Shown: positions 17,450 to 27,213, counted from the stretch's first letter. The stretch is 64,000 bases of DNA from Teredinibacter franksiae (GCF_014218805.1 NZ_JACJUV010000001.1:1810501-1874500); one strand, 5' to 3'. The notes: a model not told the origin generated them from the letters alone. Program-made: numbers and translations.

Positions 17450-18091
17450 ATGATTAAAGAGAGCACTCTCATGAGCGATAACGCGTCGGAATCGACAACA
17501 TTACCGGCTGGCGATTACCTGCTAAAAAAAATCCTAAAAGGACAAACTCTTCGCATTACCGACTTGGAAGGCAACCAAGCCGCCGACACAATTTTTTACA
17601 ATGCGAACAATACCGCCGAACGCTATAGCGCAATGGATACCATTCGCCAGCAGGGCAACGTTTATCTCACCGCAGGTTCCAGACTGCTCTCCAACTTCAG
17701 AAACCCACTGCTAACCATTGTTGCCGACACCTGTGGTCGCCACGACACCCTTGGCGGCGCCTGTGCCACAGAAAGCAATGCCGTACGTTACGATTTAGAA
17801 AAACGCTGCATGCATGCCTGTCGTGATAGCTGGATGTTAGCCGTAGCCGAAAATGAAGCACTGGGTTTAACTAAACGCGATATAACCCACAATATTAATT
17901 TTTTTATGAATGTACCTATTACACCCGAAGGTGGTTTGTCCTTTGAAGACGGTATTTCAGCACCAGGCAAGTACGTTGAATTACTCGCGGAGATGGATGT
18001 TTTGATACTAATTTCTAATTGCCCACAGTTAAACAATCCGTGTAATGGCTATAACCCGACACCGGTAGAAATTACCCTGTGGGGCTCGTGA
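17450..18091 (+). CDS. DUF1989 protein, second carboxyguanidine deiminase subunit
   Basis: A 213-residue paralogue of the preceding gene: [39 protein letters not shown] and [15 protein letters not shown]. The pair is the expected heteromeric carboxyguanidine deiminase acting between guanidine carboxylase and allophanate hydrolase. The start at 17450 lies two bases after the previous stop; an in-frame ATG at 17471, preceded by AAAGAGAG, is equally possible and would remove seven residues. The two paralogues are diverged but collinear. Assignment of the reaction is by operon context. Confidence 0.85.
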   Translation: MIKESTLMSDNASESTTLPAGDYLLKKILKGQTLRITDLEGNQAADTIFYNANNTAERYSAMDTIRQQGNVYLTAGSRLLSNFRNPLLTIVADTCGRHDTLGGACATESNAVRYDLEKRCMHACRDSWMLAVAENEALGLTKRDITHNINFFMNVPITPEGGLSFEDGISAPGKYVELLAEMDVLILISNCPQLNNPCNGYNPTPVEITLWGS

Positions 18092-18251
18092 ATATGCAAC
18101 CTCTGGGCGCAAGACTGATACCAAAGTGTTTGAATCTCATTCTCGAGCCATACACCGGATAACCTTCGCATAGAATGCTCCAGTCTCCCGGACGACCGGA
18201 ATAGCAGACAACCATTAACGCAGGACGCCCTGCAAAGCATGAGCGCGATTC

Positions 18252-21200
18252 ATGTTTAAAAAAATATTAATAGCTAATCGTGGCGCTATTGCCACCCGCA
18301 TAATACGAACGCTAACAGAAATGAACATTGCTTCAGTCGCTGTGTTCAGCGAAGCCGATGCGCATTCACTTCATGTTACTCAAGCAAACGAAGCTTATAG
18401 CCTTGGAGAAGGCGCTGCGGTGGACACCTACCTTAACACTGAAAAACTGTTCAATATTATTGAAAAGTGCGGTGCTGAGGCGGTTCACCCCGGCTACGGA
18501 TTTTTAAGCGAAAACCCCGATTTTGTTAGAATCTGTGAACAACGTGGCATTGTCTTTATCGGCCCTACCCCGGAACAAATGCTCGCATTTGGACTGAAGC
18601 ATAAAGCCCGAGACCTCGCTCAGAAAAATAACGTTCCCCTGCTACCCGGAACCGATCTACTCAATTCAATCGAGCAGGCAATAGAAGCGGCGCAAAGCAT
18701 TGGCTACCCCATTATTTTGAAAAGCACGGCCGGTGGCGGCGGCATTGGCATGCAGGTTTGCCAAACAGAACAACAACTTGTTCAGTCTTTTGACAGTATA
18801 AAACGCCTCAGCGCCAACAATTTTGCCAACGACGGCGTATTTGTTGAAAAATATATCGAGTACGCACGCCATATAGAAGTACAGATATTCGGTGACGGAA
18901 AAGGTAAGGCCGTAGCCTTTGGCGAACGCGATTGCTCAGCTCAGCGCCGCCACCAAAAAGTAATTGAAGAAACGCCAGCAGCTAACATTCCGGAGTCTAT
19001 ACGCACACAATTACATCAAACCGCTATCCAGCTATTAGCTTCCGTACACTATCGCAATGCCGGTACCGTTGAGTATATTTACAACCAGAAAGACAGCAGC
19101 TTTTACTTCCTTGAGGTAAACACCCGACTACAAGTGGAGCACGGTGTAACCGAACAGGTGTTTGGCTTGGATCTGGTTGAATGGATGATTAAACTTGCTG
19201 CCGGTGAATTGAGCGACATTCACACACTGGCGAAAAAATATGTGGCGAAGGGCCACGCCATTCAAGCAAGAGTATACGCAGAGGACCCGAATAAAAACTT
19301 TCAGCCCAGTGCCGGTTTATTATCCTCCGTAGAATTACCACAACCCAACGAACATTTACGGCTGGACCACTGGATTGAAACAGGATTAACCATCTCGCCC
19401 TTTTTCGATCCAATGTTAGGTAAAATTATTTGCACCGGTAGCAATCGAGAAGACGCTATTACGTTATTAGATCAGGCTCTGTCAAAGTGTAAAATTCAGG
19501 GTATCGAAACCAATATCACCTATATTCAGTCACTGTTAAAACACGAAATTTTTCAGCGGGCAGAAATTTATACCCGCTACCTCAACGACTATCGCTATGC
19601 GCCAAACACCATTGATGTGTTGGCCGGTGGTACCATGACCACTATTCAAGACTACCCAGCCCGTAAAGGCTACTGGGATGTAGGCGTCCCCCCCTCGGGC
19701 CCTTTCGATAGCTTAAGTTTTCGGCTGGGCAACCGAATACTGGGCAATGGTGAAAGAGCCGCCGGGCTAGAAATAACCCTGCAAGGCCCCACCTTAAAAT
19801 TTAACTGCGAAACAGAATTCGTACTTACCGGCGCGGAGTTTTCGGCAACGCTGGATGATAAAAAAATTCACTTTAATACCGCCTACAAAGTCTCCGCTGG
19901 ACAAACGCTTGTCGTCGGAAAACCAAACAACGCCGGTGCTCGCGCGTACCTTTCGCTTGCAGGCGGGCTGGATGGCAACAACTACCTCGATTCTCGCTCT
20001 ACTTTCACCCTCGGTCAATTCGGGGGTTTCAGTGGCCGCGCGTTACGCACAGGTGACGTCGTGCATCTGGCCAATGAGGCTCGCACAAAAGCCGCGAACA
20101 TAAACATCAGCGCACTGCCAAAAATCACACCCCACTGGCAGTTACACGTTATTTATGGCCCCCATGGAGCACCCGACTTTTTTACCAATAACGACATAAA
20201 AACGTTTTTTTCCGCTGAATGGGAAGTGCATTACAACTCCAGCCGCACGGGCATTCGTTTAATCGGCCCAAAGCCCGATTGGGCAAGACAAACCGGCGGT
20301 GAAGCCGGCATGCACCCCTCCAATATTCACGACAACGCTTACGCCATTGGAACCGTCGACTTTACCGGCGATATGCCCGTTATACTCGGGCCCGATGGGC
20401 CATCGCTGGGAGGGTTTGTCTGTCCCGCCACGGTTGTTCACGCCGATCTATGGAAGCTGGGCCAATTGAAAGCCGGCGACAAAATTTCGTTTGTACCTAT
20501 CTCCCTAATGCAGGCCGCGGAACTTGAAAGAGCACAACAACAGCAAATCCAAAAATTGTGTGTTGAAGATGAGCCGAACATTCAGCCCGTAAACGTTACA
20601 AACCGCAGCGCCATTGTAAAACGTGTTTGTAACGAAGTCGCAATAACCTACCGCGCCGCTGGCGACAAATACTTGCTAGTGGAATACGGCCCCCTAGAGC
20701 TGGATATTCGTTTACGGTTTCACGCCCACGCATTAATGCTGCAACTACAGCAGCTCAATCACCCCCATATTTTCGAATTGACACCCGGCATTCGCTCACT
20801 GCAAATTCACTACGACAACCTCTCACTGCCCCTTACAGAGCTGCTAGACATTATCGAGGCCTCCGATCAAAAAGCACAGGGCATGGAAGACGAGGCTATA
20901 CCCTCACGCATTATCCATTTACCGCTCAGCTGGAACGACGACGCCTGTAAATTGGCCGTAGACAAATATAGGCAATCGGTGCGCAAAGATGCGCCCTGGT
21001 GCCCCGACAATATCGAATTTATTCGACGCATTAATGGCCTCTCCGATATCGAAGAGGTAAAGCGTATCGTCTTCGAGGCCTCCTACGTGGTTATGGGCCT
21101 AGGAGATGTATACCTCGGCGCACCCGTTGCAACACCGCTCGACCCCCGCCATCGCATGGTCACCACCAAATACAATCCGGCACGCACTTGGACAGCCGAA

Positions 21201-21848
21201 AACTCCGTTGGTATCGGCGGCGCTTACATGTGTGTTTACGGTATGGAAGGCCCTGGAGGGTACCAATTTATAGGCCGTACACTGCAAATGTGGAACAAAT
21301 ACCATAACACTGCAGAATTTGAAAAACCCTGGCTACTGCGCTTTTTTGATCAGATCCGATTTTACGAAGTTAGCTCAGAGGAATTGCTCGACATTCGCGA
21401 GAAATTCCCCCGTGGAGAATACCCACTAAAAATCGAAAAAACACATTTTAAACTGAGCGAATATCAGCAATTCCTCGACGATAACAACACAACGATCCAC
21501 ACCTTCGTAGAAAAGCGCGAGCAGGCATTCGACGAAGAACTACAGCGCTGGATAACATCTGGACAAATTAATTACACTAGCGAACAAGCTGTCTCTGAAC
21601 TGGAAGATGAAACCGCCCTAGCAGATAACTGCACAGCATTGGAATCCCACGCGGCCGGTAGTGTTTGGCAATGGCTGGTTGAACCAGGGGATACCGTAAA
21701 CACAGGGCAGGCCCTGTGCATATTGGAATCAATGAAAATGGAAATTGAGCTCACTGCGCCCTGCTCAGGTAGGTTGCTTTCCCACAACAAAACGCAAGGG
21801 CAACAGGTGAGTGCCGGTCAGTTAGTAGGAGTAATAGAACATGACTGA
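18252..21848 (+). CDS. Biotin-dependent guanidine carboxylase (urea carboxylase family)
   Basis: A 1198-residue multidomain carboxylase. The biotin carboxylase domain spans about 1-450 (KILIANRGAIATRIIRTL, the ATP-grasp loop KSTAGGGGIGMQ, EVNTRLQVEHGVTE). A KipA-like/AHS2 domain follows at about 470-780, a KipI-like/AHS1 domain at about 800-1010, and a biotinyl domain at the end with ESMKMEIEL (biotinylated Lys1162). Family members carboxylate urea or guanidine with ATP and bicarbonate. The guanidine-I riboswitch and two DUF1989 genes argue for guanidine as the real substrate. It starts 160 bases after the second DUF1989 gene and overlaps atzF by eight bases. Substrate preference is inference; domain architecture is seen directly. 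Confidence 0.88.
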   Translation: MFKKILIANRGAIATRIIRTLTEMNIASVAVFSEADAHSLHVTQANEAYSLGEGAAVDTYLNTEKLFNIIEKCGAEAVHPGYGFLSENPDFVRICEQRGIVFIGPTPEQMLAFGLKHKARDLAQKNNVPLLPGTDLLNSIEQAIEAAQSIGYPIILKSTAGGGGIGMQVCQTEQQLVQSFDSIKRLSANNFANDGVFVEKYIEYARHIEVQIFGDGKGKAVAFGERDCSAQRRHQKVIEETPAANIPESIRTQLHQTAIQLLASVHYRNAGTVEYIYNQKDSSFYFLEVNTRLQVEHGVTEQVFGLDLVEWMIKLAAGELSDIHTLAKKYVAKGHAIQARVYAEDPNKNFQPSAGLLSSVELPQPNEHLRLDHWIETGLTISPFFDPMLGKIICTGSNREDAITLLDQALSKCKIQGIETNITYIQSLLKHEIFQRAEIYTRYLNDYRYAPNTIDVLAGGTMTTIQDYPARKGYWDVGVPPSGPFDSLSFRLGNRILGNGERAAGLEITLQGPTLKFNCETEFVLTGAEFSATLDDKKIHFNTAYKVSAGQTLVVGKPNNAGARAYLSLAGGLDGNNYLDSRSTFTLGQFGGFSGRALRTGDVVHLANEARTKAANINISALPKITPHWQLHVIYGPHGAPDFFTNNDIKTFFSAEWEVHYNSSRTGIRLIGPKPDWARQTGGEAGMHPSNIHDNAYAIGTVDFTGDMPVILGPDGPSLGGFVCPATVVHADLWKLGQLKAGDKISFVPISLMQAAELERAQQQQIQKLCVEDEPNIQPVNVTNRSAIVKRVCNEVAITYRAAGDKYLLVEYGPLELDIRLRFHAHALMLQLQQLNHPHIFELTPGIRSLQIHYDNLSLPLTELLDIIEASDQKAQGMEDEAIPSRIIHLPLSWNDDACKLAVDKYRQSVRKDAPWCPDNIEFIRRINGLSDIEEVKRIVFEASYVVMGLGDVYLGAPVATPLDPRHRMVTTKYNPARTWTAENSVGIGGAYMCVYGMEGPGGYQFIGRTLQMWNKYHNTAEFEKPWLLRFFDQIRFYEVSSEELLDIREKFPRGEYPLKIEKTHFKLSEYQQFLDDNNTTIHTFVEKREQAFDEELQRWITSGQINYTSEQAVSELEDETALADNCTALESHAAGSVWQWLVEPGDTVNTGQALCILESMKMEIELTAPCSGRLLSHNKTQGQQVSAGQLVGVIEHD

Positions 21849-23670
21849 TTTCGACTTTTCATCTACAGATATCACCATTGGTGGCCTCCAACAGCACTAC
21901 CGCAATGGCGACGTCAGTGTACGTGAACTTATTTTCGCGCAACGACAAAAAGCGTTAGCACTAAAAGATAATCCGATCTGGATTTATCTACTGGATGAAG
22001 AAGAGCTGGAAGACTATATTCAAGCGTTGGACAATACCCAGCCCGACCAGCTGCCGCTCTACGGCATTCCTTTTGCTGTAAAAGACAATATCGATTTAGC
22101 GGGCGTGCCAACAACTGCCGCCTGCCCAGCATTTAAATATACACCAGAAAAATCCGCTACGGTTGTCAAACTACTTATAGAGGCCGGTGCCATTCCTATG
22201 GGTAAAACCAATATGGATCAATTCGCCACAGGCTTGGTAGGTACTCGCTCTCCTAAACCATGGGGGCCTTGTAAAAACGCCTTCGATGAAAGCGCTATTT
22301 CCGGCGGCTCGAGTTCTGGATCCGCCATCGCACTGGCAAAGGGTCAGGTGAGTTTTTCGCTTGGAACCGATACCGCAGGCTCCGGTCGTGTTCCAGCTTC
22401 GTTGAATAATCTTGTGGGGCTAAAACCGTCCCGCGGCCTGCTGAGCAATACTGGCCTAGTGCCCGCCTGTAGAAGTTTGGATTGCATCAGTATTTTTGCG
22501 CTTAATACCAACGACGCAAATAGCGTACTGGATATCGCCGGGAAATACGACGCAGAAGACGCCTATTCGCGAAAAAATTCGTACGCAAACGGCAAACGCT
22601 ATTACGCAGCTGCAGATACGAATACCGTTATAGGTATCCCCAGCAAAGATTCGCTAGAATTTTTTGGTAATGCTGAAGCACAAACTCTTTTTAATGATTT
22701 TATAAACACATTACCCGCAGCCAATATTACACTAAAAGAAATTGACCTAACGCCGTTTATCAACGCCGCGCAGTTACTTTACCAAGGGCCGTGGGTCGCT
22801 GAACGTTGGCTTGCAACCCAACCACTTATCATTGATTCTCCAGAGAAACTGCTACCTGTTATCCAAACCATTATTGGCGCTGGCGCATCGCCTTCTGCTG
22901 CCGATGGCTTTGCCGCAAACTACAAGCTTCAGGCGTTTAAACAACTGGCGGACACCCAGCTTGCCAGCGTTGACGCCATTCTAACACCCACTAATCCTAG
23001 TTATTTTTCGATTGCCGAAGTAGAGCAAAATCCAGTAGAACTTAATTCCAAAATGGGTTACTACACCAATTTCATGAACCTACTGGACTACAGTGCGCTT
23101 GCACTACCCATTGGTTTTTTTGATACCGGTGTTGGGTATGGCTGTACACTTTTCAGCAAGGCCTTTAACGACAAAAATTTACTGGCTATTGGAGCGAAGC
23201 TGCAAAACCTTTTGCAATTGCCTACCGGCGCTTTTTCAGGCGCGTTCAAACCACAGGGTAAATCTGCAGGCCTCGCCCCAAGCAACACCATCGACGTGGT
23301 TGTGTGCGGTGCCCATTTAGAGGGCCTGCCTTTAAATTGGCAGCTAACCGAGCGCGGTGGCGAGCGCATTAGAACCACCACCACCTCGGCTCACTATCGG
23401 TTTTATGCGCTGAATAGTGGCCCACCGCTACGACCCGGGCTTGTTCGCAGAGAAAATGAGGGGCGGAAAATTGCCGTTGAAGTTTGGCGAGTCCCGGCGA
23501 CCAGCTTCGGTTCGTTTGTTAACGAGATATCAGCGCCTTTAGGTATAGGCAAAATTGAACTCACCGACGGGAGCTGGTTAAGTGGCTTCACTTGTGACAC
23601 CTGGGGCCTAGTCGGCGCAACCGATATTACCGACATTGCAGACTGGCGAAAATATTTGGCAGGCTTATAG
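21841..23670 (+). CDS. atzF: Allophanate hydrolase
   Basis: A 609-residue amidase-signature enzyme hydrolysing allophanate to ammonia and CO2, the last step of guanidine or urea-carboxylase pathways. The catalytic triad is visible: Lys81 in PFAVKDNIDLAG, a serine in ISGGSSSGSA (about 153-161) and Ser181 in GTDTAGSGRVPAS. The C-terminal domain (about 475-609; VVCGAHLEGLPLNWQL) is the small allophanate hydrolase extension involved in decarboxylation. Its ATG overlaps the carboxylase stop (ATGACTGA), showing coupling. Length matches full-size AtzF. It is the last gene of the operon. Confidence 0.93.
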   Translation: MTDFDFSSTDITIGGLQQHYRNGDVSVRELIFAQRQKALALKDNPIWIYLLDEEELEDYIQALDNTQPDQLPLYGIPFAVKDNIDLAGVPTTAACPAFKYTPEKSATVVKLLIEAGAIPMGKTNMDQFATGLVGTRSPKPWGPCKNAFDESAISGGSSSGSAIALAKGQVSFSLGTDTAGSGRVPASLNNLVGLKPSRGLLSNTGLVPACRSLDCISIFALNTNDANSVLDIAGKYDAEDAYSRKNSYANGKRYYAAADTNTVIGIPSKDSLEFFGNAEAQTLFNDFINTLPAANITLKEIDLTPFINAAQLLYQGPWVAERWLATQPLIIDSPEKLLPVIQTIIGAGASPSAADGFAANYKLQAFKQLADTQLASVDAILTPTNPSYFSIAEVEQNPVELNSKMGYYTNFMNLLDYSALALPIGFFDTGVGYGCTLFSKAFNDKNLLAIGAKLQNLLQLPTGAFSGAFKPQGKSAGLAPSNTIDVVVCGAHLEGLPLNWQLTERGGERIRTTTTSAHYRFYALNSGPPLRPGLVRRENEGRKIAVEVWRVPATSFGSFVNEISAPLGIGKIELTDGSWLSGFTCDTWGLVGATDITDIADWRKYLAGL

Positions 23671-23739
23671 GAGCCCATCACATAGGTAGGAGCCCATCAC
23701 ATAGGTAGGAGCCCATCACATAGGTAGGAGCCCATCACA
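23669..23739. repeat. 19-bp tandem repeat after the allophanate hydrolase gene
   Basis: Three perfect copies of AGGAGCCCATCACATAGGT plus a 14-base partial copy run from 23669 to 23739; the first copy begins inside the atzF stop codon. The last GCCCATC can pair with GATGGGC at 23757-23763, around an inner CTCT/AGAG stem, making a hairpin. It may be a replication-slippage product, or a terminator region that grew. Confidence 0.8.
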
Positions 23740-23988
23740 ACCTTTCTCTCTACAGAGATGGGCGCCAACCACTATTCGAACAGCACACGCTTACGTCTGT
23801 GTTGTCATTTAGGCGTCCAGTATTCATTGTTCTTTCCCGGCATATGCCATACGGCAACCGCTAGCTCCTCTTGCATGGTTATGTATAGGCGCTGTAAGCT
23901 CGACTAAATTTTGCGATACACTCGTACGAACACCACTTGTCGAAGCGACTATAATGCTAACATCGAAAATGTAAGGCGAACGAGCCCT
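23740..23988. other. Intergenic region after the repeat
   Basis: After the hairpin partner GATGGGC (23757-23763) I see no clear feature before the REC-GGDEF gene. The open frame of that gene extends back to a TTG at 23911, but the receiver domain does not need that part. Confidence 0.3.
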
Positions 23989-24936
23989 ATGATCAAGTAT
24001 TCGAGCGACCAGGATATAATGCTGCGCGATAAAAGATTACACATCCTCGTCACCGAAGACCACGCACAGGATGCATCCAAGTTACGCTGGATTCTAGAGC
24101 AGGATGAGGAGCGAAAATACTCCATCGTGCACTGTAACAACTTGAAACAGACCTTGGCAGAATTACGCTGTCAAGAATTCGACCTATTACTACTCGAACT
24201 TGATCTAGAAGAAACGAGTGGTATAGAAACCCTCACAACGATCACTAAAGACAACCCCGCAATTCCCATAATCGCACTCACCGCAGGGTTTAACGATGAG
24301 CAGGGTAAACAGGCGATACAGGCTGGTGCGGAAGATTACCTGCCGAAAAAAGATTTACACCCAGCACTGCTTTCCCGCGCAATACTCTATGCCATTGAAC
24401 GTCATACATTGGTGCGCAAGTTACAGCTACAGGCTACCACCGATTCACTCACCGGCTTACCTAATCGCAACGCGCTTTTTCAGCGGCTAGAGCTAGCCAT
24501 TAACAGCGGCAAACGACACTCTAATAAATTTGCCGTTGCGCTGTTAGGTCTCGACGGCTTTAAAGCGGTAAATGACGACCACGGCCACAGTGTCGGCGAT
24601 GAACTACTGCGTCAGGTGGGGGTTCGATTAACCAAGGAGCTACGCAGCTCAGACTTTATCGCTCGCTTAGGGGGCGATGAGTTTGTGATTGTATTGCAGC
24701 ACTACAACGGTACCCAAGAACTTATAAAAGTATTAGAAAAGAAACGAAGTCATCTTATTCAGCCTCTTTGTATTCCTACCGATAAAGAAACTATAAACCT
24801 TAAAGTGAGCGCCAGTATTGGCGTAGTGGAATGGAACCAGTCGGCCTCCCCCCAGGAAATGCTGACCTTCGCCGATAAAGCTATGGGCCTGAGCAAACAA
24901 AAAGGCCATAACATGCTATCTCTGGGCAAACTTTAG
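23989..24936 (+). CDS. Response regulator diguanylate cyclase (REC-GGDEF) with Glu at the phosphosite
   Basis: A 315-residue cytoplasmic protein. A receiver domain (about 16-135) has the acidic pair ED (23-24), Thr98 (IALTAG) and Lys120 (YLPKKDL). At the usual phosphoacceptor position the sequence is LLLLELDLEE, giving Glu70 instead of Asp. The GGDEF domain (about 155-310) is intact: LDGFKAVNDDHGHSVGDE, RLGGDEFVI, and an RSSD inhibitory site five residues before GGDEF. It should make c-di-GMP, with receiver control altered. Start chosen at ATG 23989; ATG 24019 with AGGATATA upstream, and a TTG at 23911, are alternatives. No kinase is adjacent. Confidence 0.85.
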   Translation: MIKYSSDQDIMLRDKRLHILVTEDHAQDASKLRWILEQDEERKYSIVHCNNLKQTLAELRCQEFDLLLLELDLEETSGIETLTTITKDNPAIPIIALTAGFNDEQGKQAIQAGAEDYLPKKDLHPALLSRAILYAIERHTLVRKLQLQATTDSLTGLPNRNALFQRLELAINSGKRHSNKFAVALLGLDGFKAVNDDHGHSVGDELLRQVGVRLTKELRSSDFIARLGGDEFVIVLQHYNGTQELIKVLEKKRSHLIQPLCIPTDKETINLKVSASIGVVEWNQSASPQEMLTFADKAMGLSKQKGHNMLSLGKL

Positions 24937-24999
24937 CCCCTTTCAGATCCCTCCGGGCAACGCAAAATATTGGCTATACTCATGAAGTGCCTCTACTAA

Positions 25000-26328
25000 A
25001 TGGGCGATGTAGCCGTTTTGACCTTCAACAAGATAACAATGCAATCCAAACACCATGCGTATATACGAGTCGTCGCAATAGGCGTGACCCTAATAGTCAC
25101 GCTCGGCGCCTCTTACCTGCCTAAGAAGCAATTCTCGTTAGCTCCGAGCGATGACATATTTCAGGCGCTGTTCGACGATCGCTCCTACGGTGGTGTAAGT
25201 GAAACGGAGTGGTTGAATGCCGCTGATCGCCGCTGGGTTTGCTCTATGCGTGAAAGCAACGAATACCCCAGTTGCGGTTACAGCCTGTCCTTTAACCGGC
25301 CTAACGGCGAAGGCATTGACTTTTCACGGTATCAAGGCTTTGTTTTCAAAGTGAACTACAGCGGCGATGCCGAGCGTATTCGTATCTTTTTACGCAATCA
25401 CAAGCCTGACTACGCCGCCGATATCGAGCCTGGCGAATCCAAATTCATGTCACTATTTATACGTCGCCAAGACCTCAATAAAGAGCTATTTATAGACTTT
25501 AACGAGTTTAATGTCGCCGACTGGTGGCTGACGGAGTTCAACGTGCCCCGCCCCTATACCGCACCCGACTTCGACAATGTCGTTGCCTTTGGCTTCGACA
25601 TGGTTACCTTGGGCAACCACCAGATTACGATTGAAAAACTCCATCTGGTGGGAGACCTTATGCAGCGTGAGCAGGTCTATCTAGGGATTATTTTGCTGTG
25701 GATGGCATTGCTTATGACAGAAGCAGCCATTTGGTACGCGCGCTTAATACTCAAGTCGCGCTCCAGCGACGAAAAGCTCTCCCAACTACGCAATGATTAT
25801 GACGTACTACATGAGGAAAAGGTCGAGTTCGAACGAAAGTCCACCACCGACTTCCTCACCCGCACCCAAAACCGAACCGGTATTCATCAGCAATTAAATT
25901 TTATTTTGGAAAACTCCAACGACCGCTCATGCATTGGCATACTGATATTTGATATTGATCACTTCAAACGTATTAACGACCGCCGAGGGCACGACACCGG
26001 AGACCGGGTATTGAAAGAAATGGCTGATGTTTTACGCAGCAACACCCGAGATACCGACCTGCTTGGTCGCTGGGGGGGAGAAGAGTTCATTCTAGTTTGC
26101 CCAAATATAAATGAGTCAAACCTGAAAGAGTTGGGTGAAAAAATACGGGCCACGGTTTCCAGGTACCCGTTTGAACACAACGCCCCTATTACCGTCACCA
26201 TCAGTATCGGCATGACACTATTCAAACATCTAGAAAATTTTGACCCGGCTTTTAAACGCGCCGACGATGCCCTGTATCACGCAAAAAATTCGGGCCGTAA
26301 CTGCTGTGTGTTCAAGGCCAATAAATGA
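25000..26328 (+). CDS. Membrane-bound diguanylate cyclase with periplasmic sensor domain
   Basis: A 442-residue protein. TM1 is at about 22-42, a periplasmic domain at about 45-220 and TM2 at about 226-248. A short coiled linker leads to a GGDEF domain (about 280-440) with FDIDHFKRINDRRGHDTGD, RWGGEEFILV and an RDTD inhibitory site. The active-site variant GGEEF is catalytically competent in known enzymes, so c-di-GMP synthesis is expected. The periplasmic part (GIDFSRYQGFVFKVNY ... ITIEKLHLVG) looks like a jelly-roll carbohydrate-binding-like fold, which would suggest sugar sensing, but this is a guess from pattern. An ATG at 25039 is an alternative start. It follows the REC-GGDEF gene on the same strand by 63 bases. 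Confidence 0.87.
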   Translation: MGDVAVLTFNKITMQSKHHAYIRVVAIGVTLIVTLGASYLPKKQFSLAPSDDIFQALFDDRSYGGVSETEWLNAADRRWVCSMRESNEYPSCGYSLSFNRPNGEGIDFSRYQGFVFKVNYSGDAERIRIFLRNHKPDYAADIEPGESKFMSLFIRRQDLNKELFIDFNEFNVADWWLTEFNVPRPYTAPDFDNVVAFGFDMVTLGNHQITIEKLHLVGDLMQREQVYLGIILLWMALLMTEAAIWYARLILKSRSSDEKLSQLRNDYDVLHEEKVEFERKSTTDFLTRTQNRTGIHQQLNFILENSNDRSCIGILIFDIDHFKRINDRRGHDTGDRVLKEMADVLRSNTRDTDLLGRWGGEEFILVCPNINESNLKELGEKIRATVSRYPFEHNAPITVTISIGMTLFKHLENFDPAFKRADDALYHAKNSGRNCCVFKANK

Positions 26329-26388
26329 GGAGCTTGCCCTTTAGCTTAAGGGCCTTAGATAATCCATCTATCTATCCACAAGACTGTA

Positions 26389-27213
26389 CTACTTAGACCT
26401 TAATTCGAGTATGCGCCGCCCACCGCGCTCCAGTTCCGACATTGCCCAACGATAGCGTGGCACGCTATTAAAAAGCCTGTCAAAACGGCCATCACGCTGC
26501 GCAACCTGTAACCCTTGCTCAATTTGCTTTGCCAGCTCAACACGCCCCGATGCCACAAAGAAATACATGGCTCCGCGCTGTCGTAAAAGCAACCTCTGCT
26601 CTATAGCCAAGGGTAGAGTCGGATAAAAATGGACTTCGGACTGAATCTGGTAAATACCGCGAGAAAAATAATCGAACTTTTTTTCTGCCAGCATTCTAAA
26701 TAACCTACCATAACCTGTCGCGGTTACCAGTTGCAATCCATTGGCCTCCATTAGGGCTACGTCTGGCCACTGAGAACCCATGCCACCTCGCAGCTGAGCC
26801 AAATCTTCTAGGGATTTTATTGGGTTAAAACGCGACTGCTCTCCCGCGCGAATTAACAGCAATCGATACTGACTCAAGCCCTTAAGCAGCGGCACCTTAA
26901 CGGCGAGCATCTGCCTTTCGAATTCGATGCTGGTTTGTGACCACAGTATATCGATGTCGCCCTGCTGCAAGGCCAAACGTAAACGCTGGTCTCGCACCCA
27001 TTGCTGTTGCGGCTCTAGGGTCACCGCTTCGCTACCCTTAGGCGCCAAAGCCAACCTCAGCAGCTCGTAAAAGTAGTAATCCTCATGATTGACATCGTGG
27101 GAGAGTAAATAGGGTATTTTCAGACTGTCAGTATCAACTGGATGAGTAGGCGCGGCCCAAGCCTGTAACCCGGGATACAGCAGTGCTGCTATTAATAAGC
27201 GCTTTTTCAACAT
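26389..27213 (-). CDS. Orphan periplasmic solute-binding protein (SBP_bac_3-like)
   Basis: A 274-residue secreted protein with signal peptide MLKKRLLIAALLYPGLQAW. It has the layout of amino-acid-type solute-binding proteins: LRLALQQGDIDILWSQTSIE, SLEDLAQLRGGMGSQWPDVALME, MLAEKKFDYFSRGIYQI and AKQIEQGLQVAQRDGRFDRLF. No permease or ATPase gene is adjacent, so it may sense or scavenge rather than import. It is convergent with a membrane diguanylate cyclase gene. I use the ATG at 27213 ahead of the signal peptide; a GTG at 27231 is also open. A related orphan protein is encoded at 49031-49945. Confidence 0.75.
   Translation of the reverse strand: MLKKRLLIAALLYPGLQAWAAPTHPVDTDSLKIPYLLSHDVNHEDYYFYELLRLALAPKGSEAVTLEPQQQWVRDQRLRLALQQGDIDILWSQTSIEFERQMLAVKVPLLKGLSQYRLLLIRAGEQSRFNPIKSLEDLAQLRGGMGSQWPDVALMEANGLQLVTATGYGRLFRMLAEKKFDYFSRGIYQIQSEVHFYPTLPLAIEQRLLLRQRGAMYFFVASGRVELAKQIEQGLQVAQRDGRFDRLFNSVPRYRWAMSELERGGRRILELRSK

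Noticed and set aside
18092..18251. Separate promoter for the carboxylase gene in the 160-base gap
   Set aside because: No sigma-54 or good sigma-70 pattern seen, and all flanking genes share strand and pathway, so read-through from the riboswitch-led promoter is simpler.
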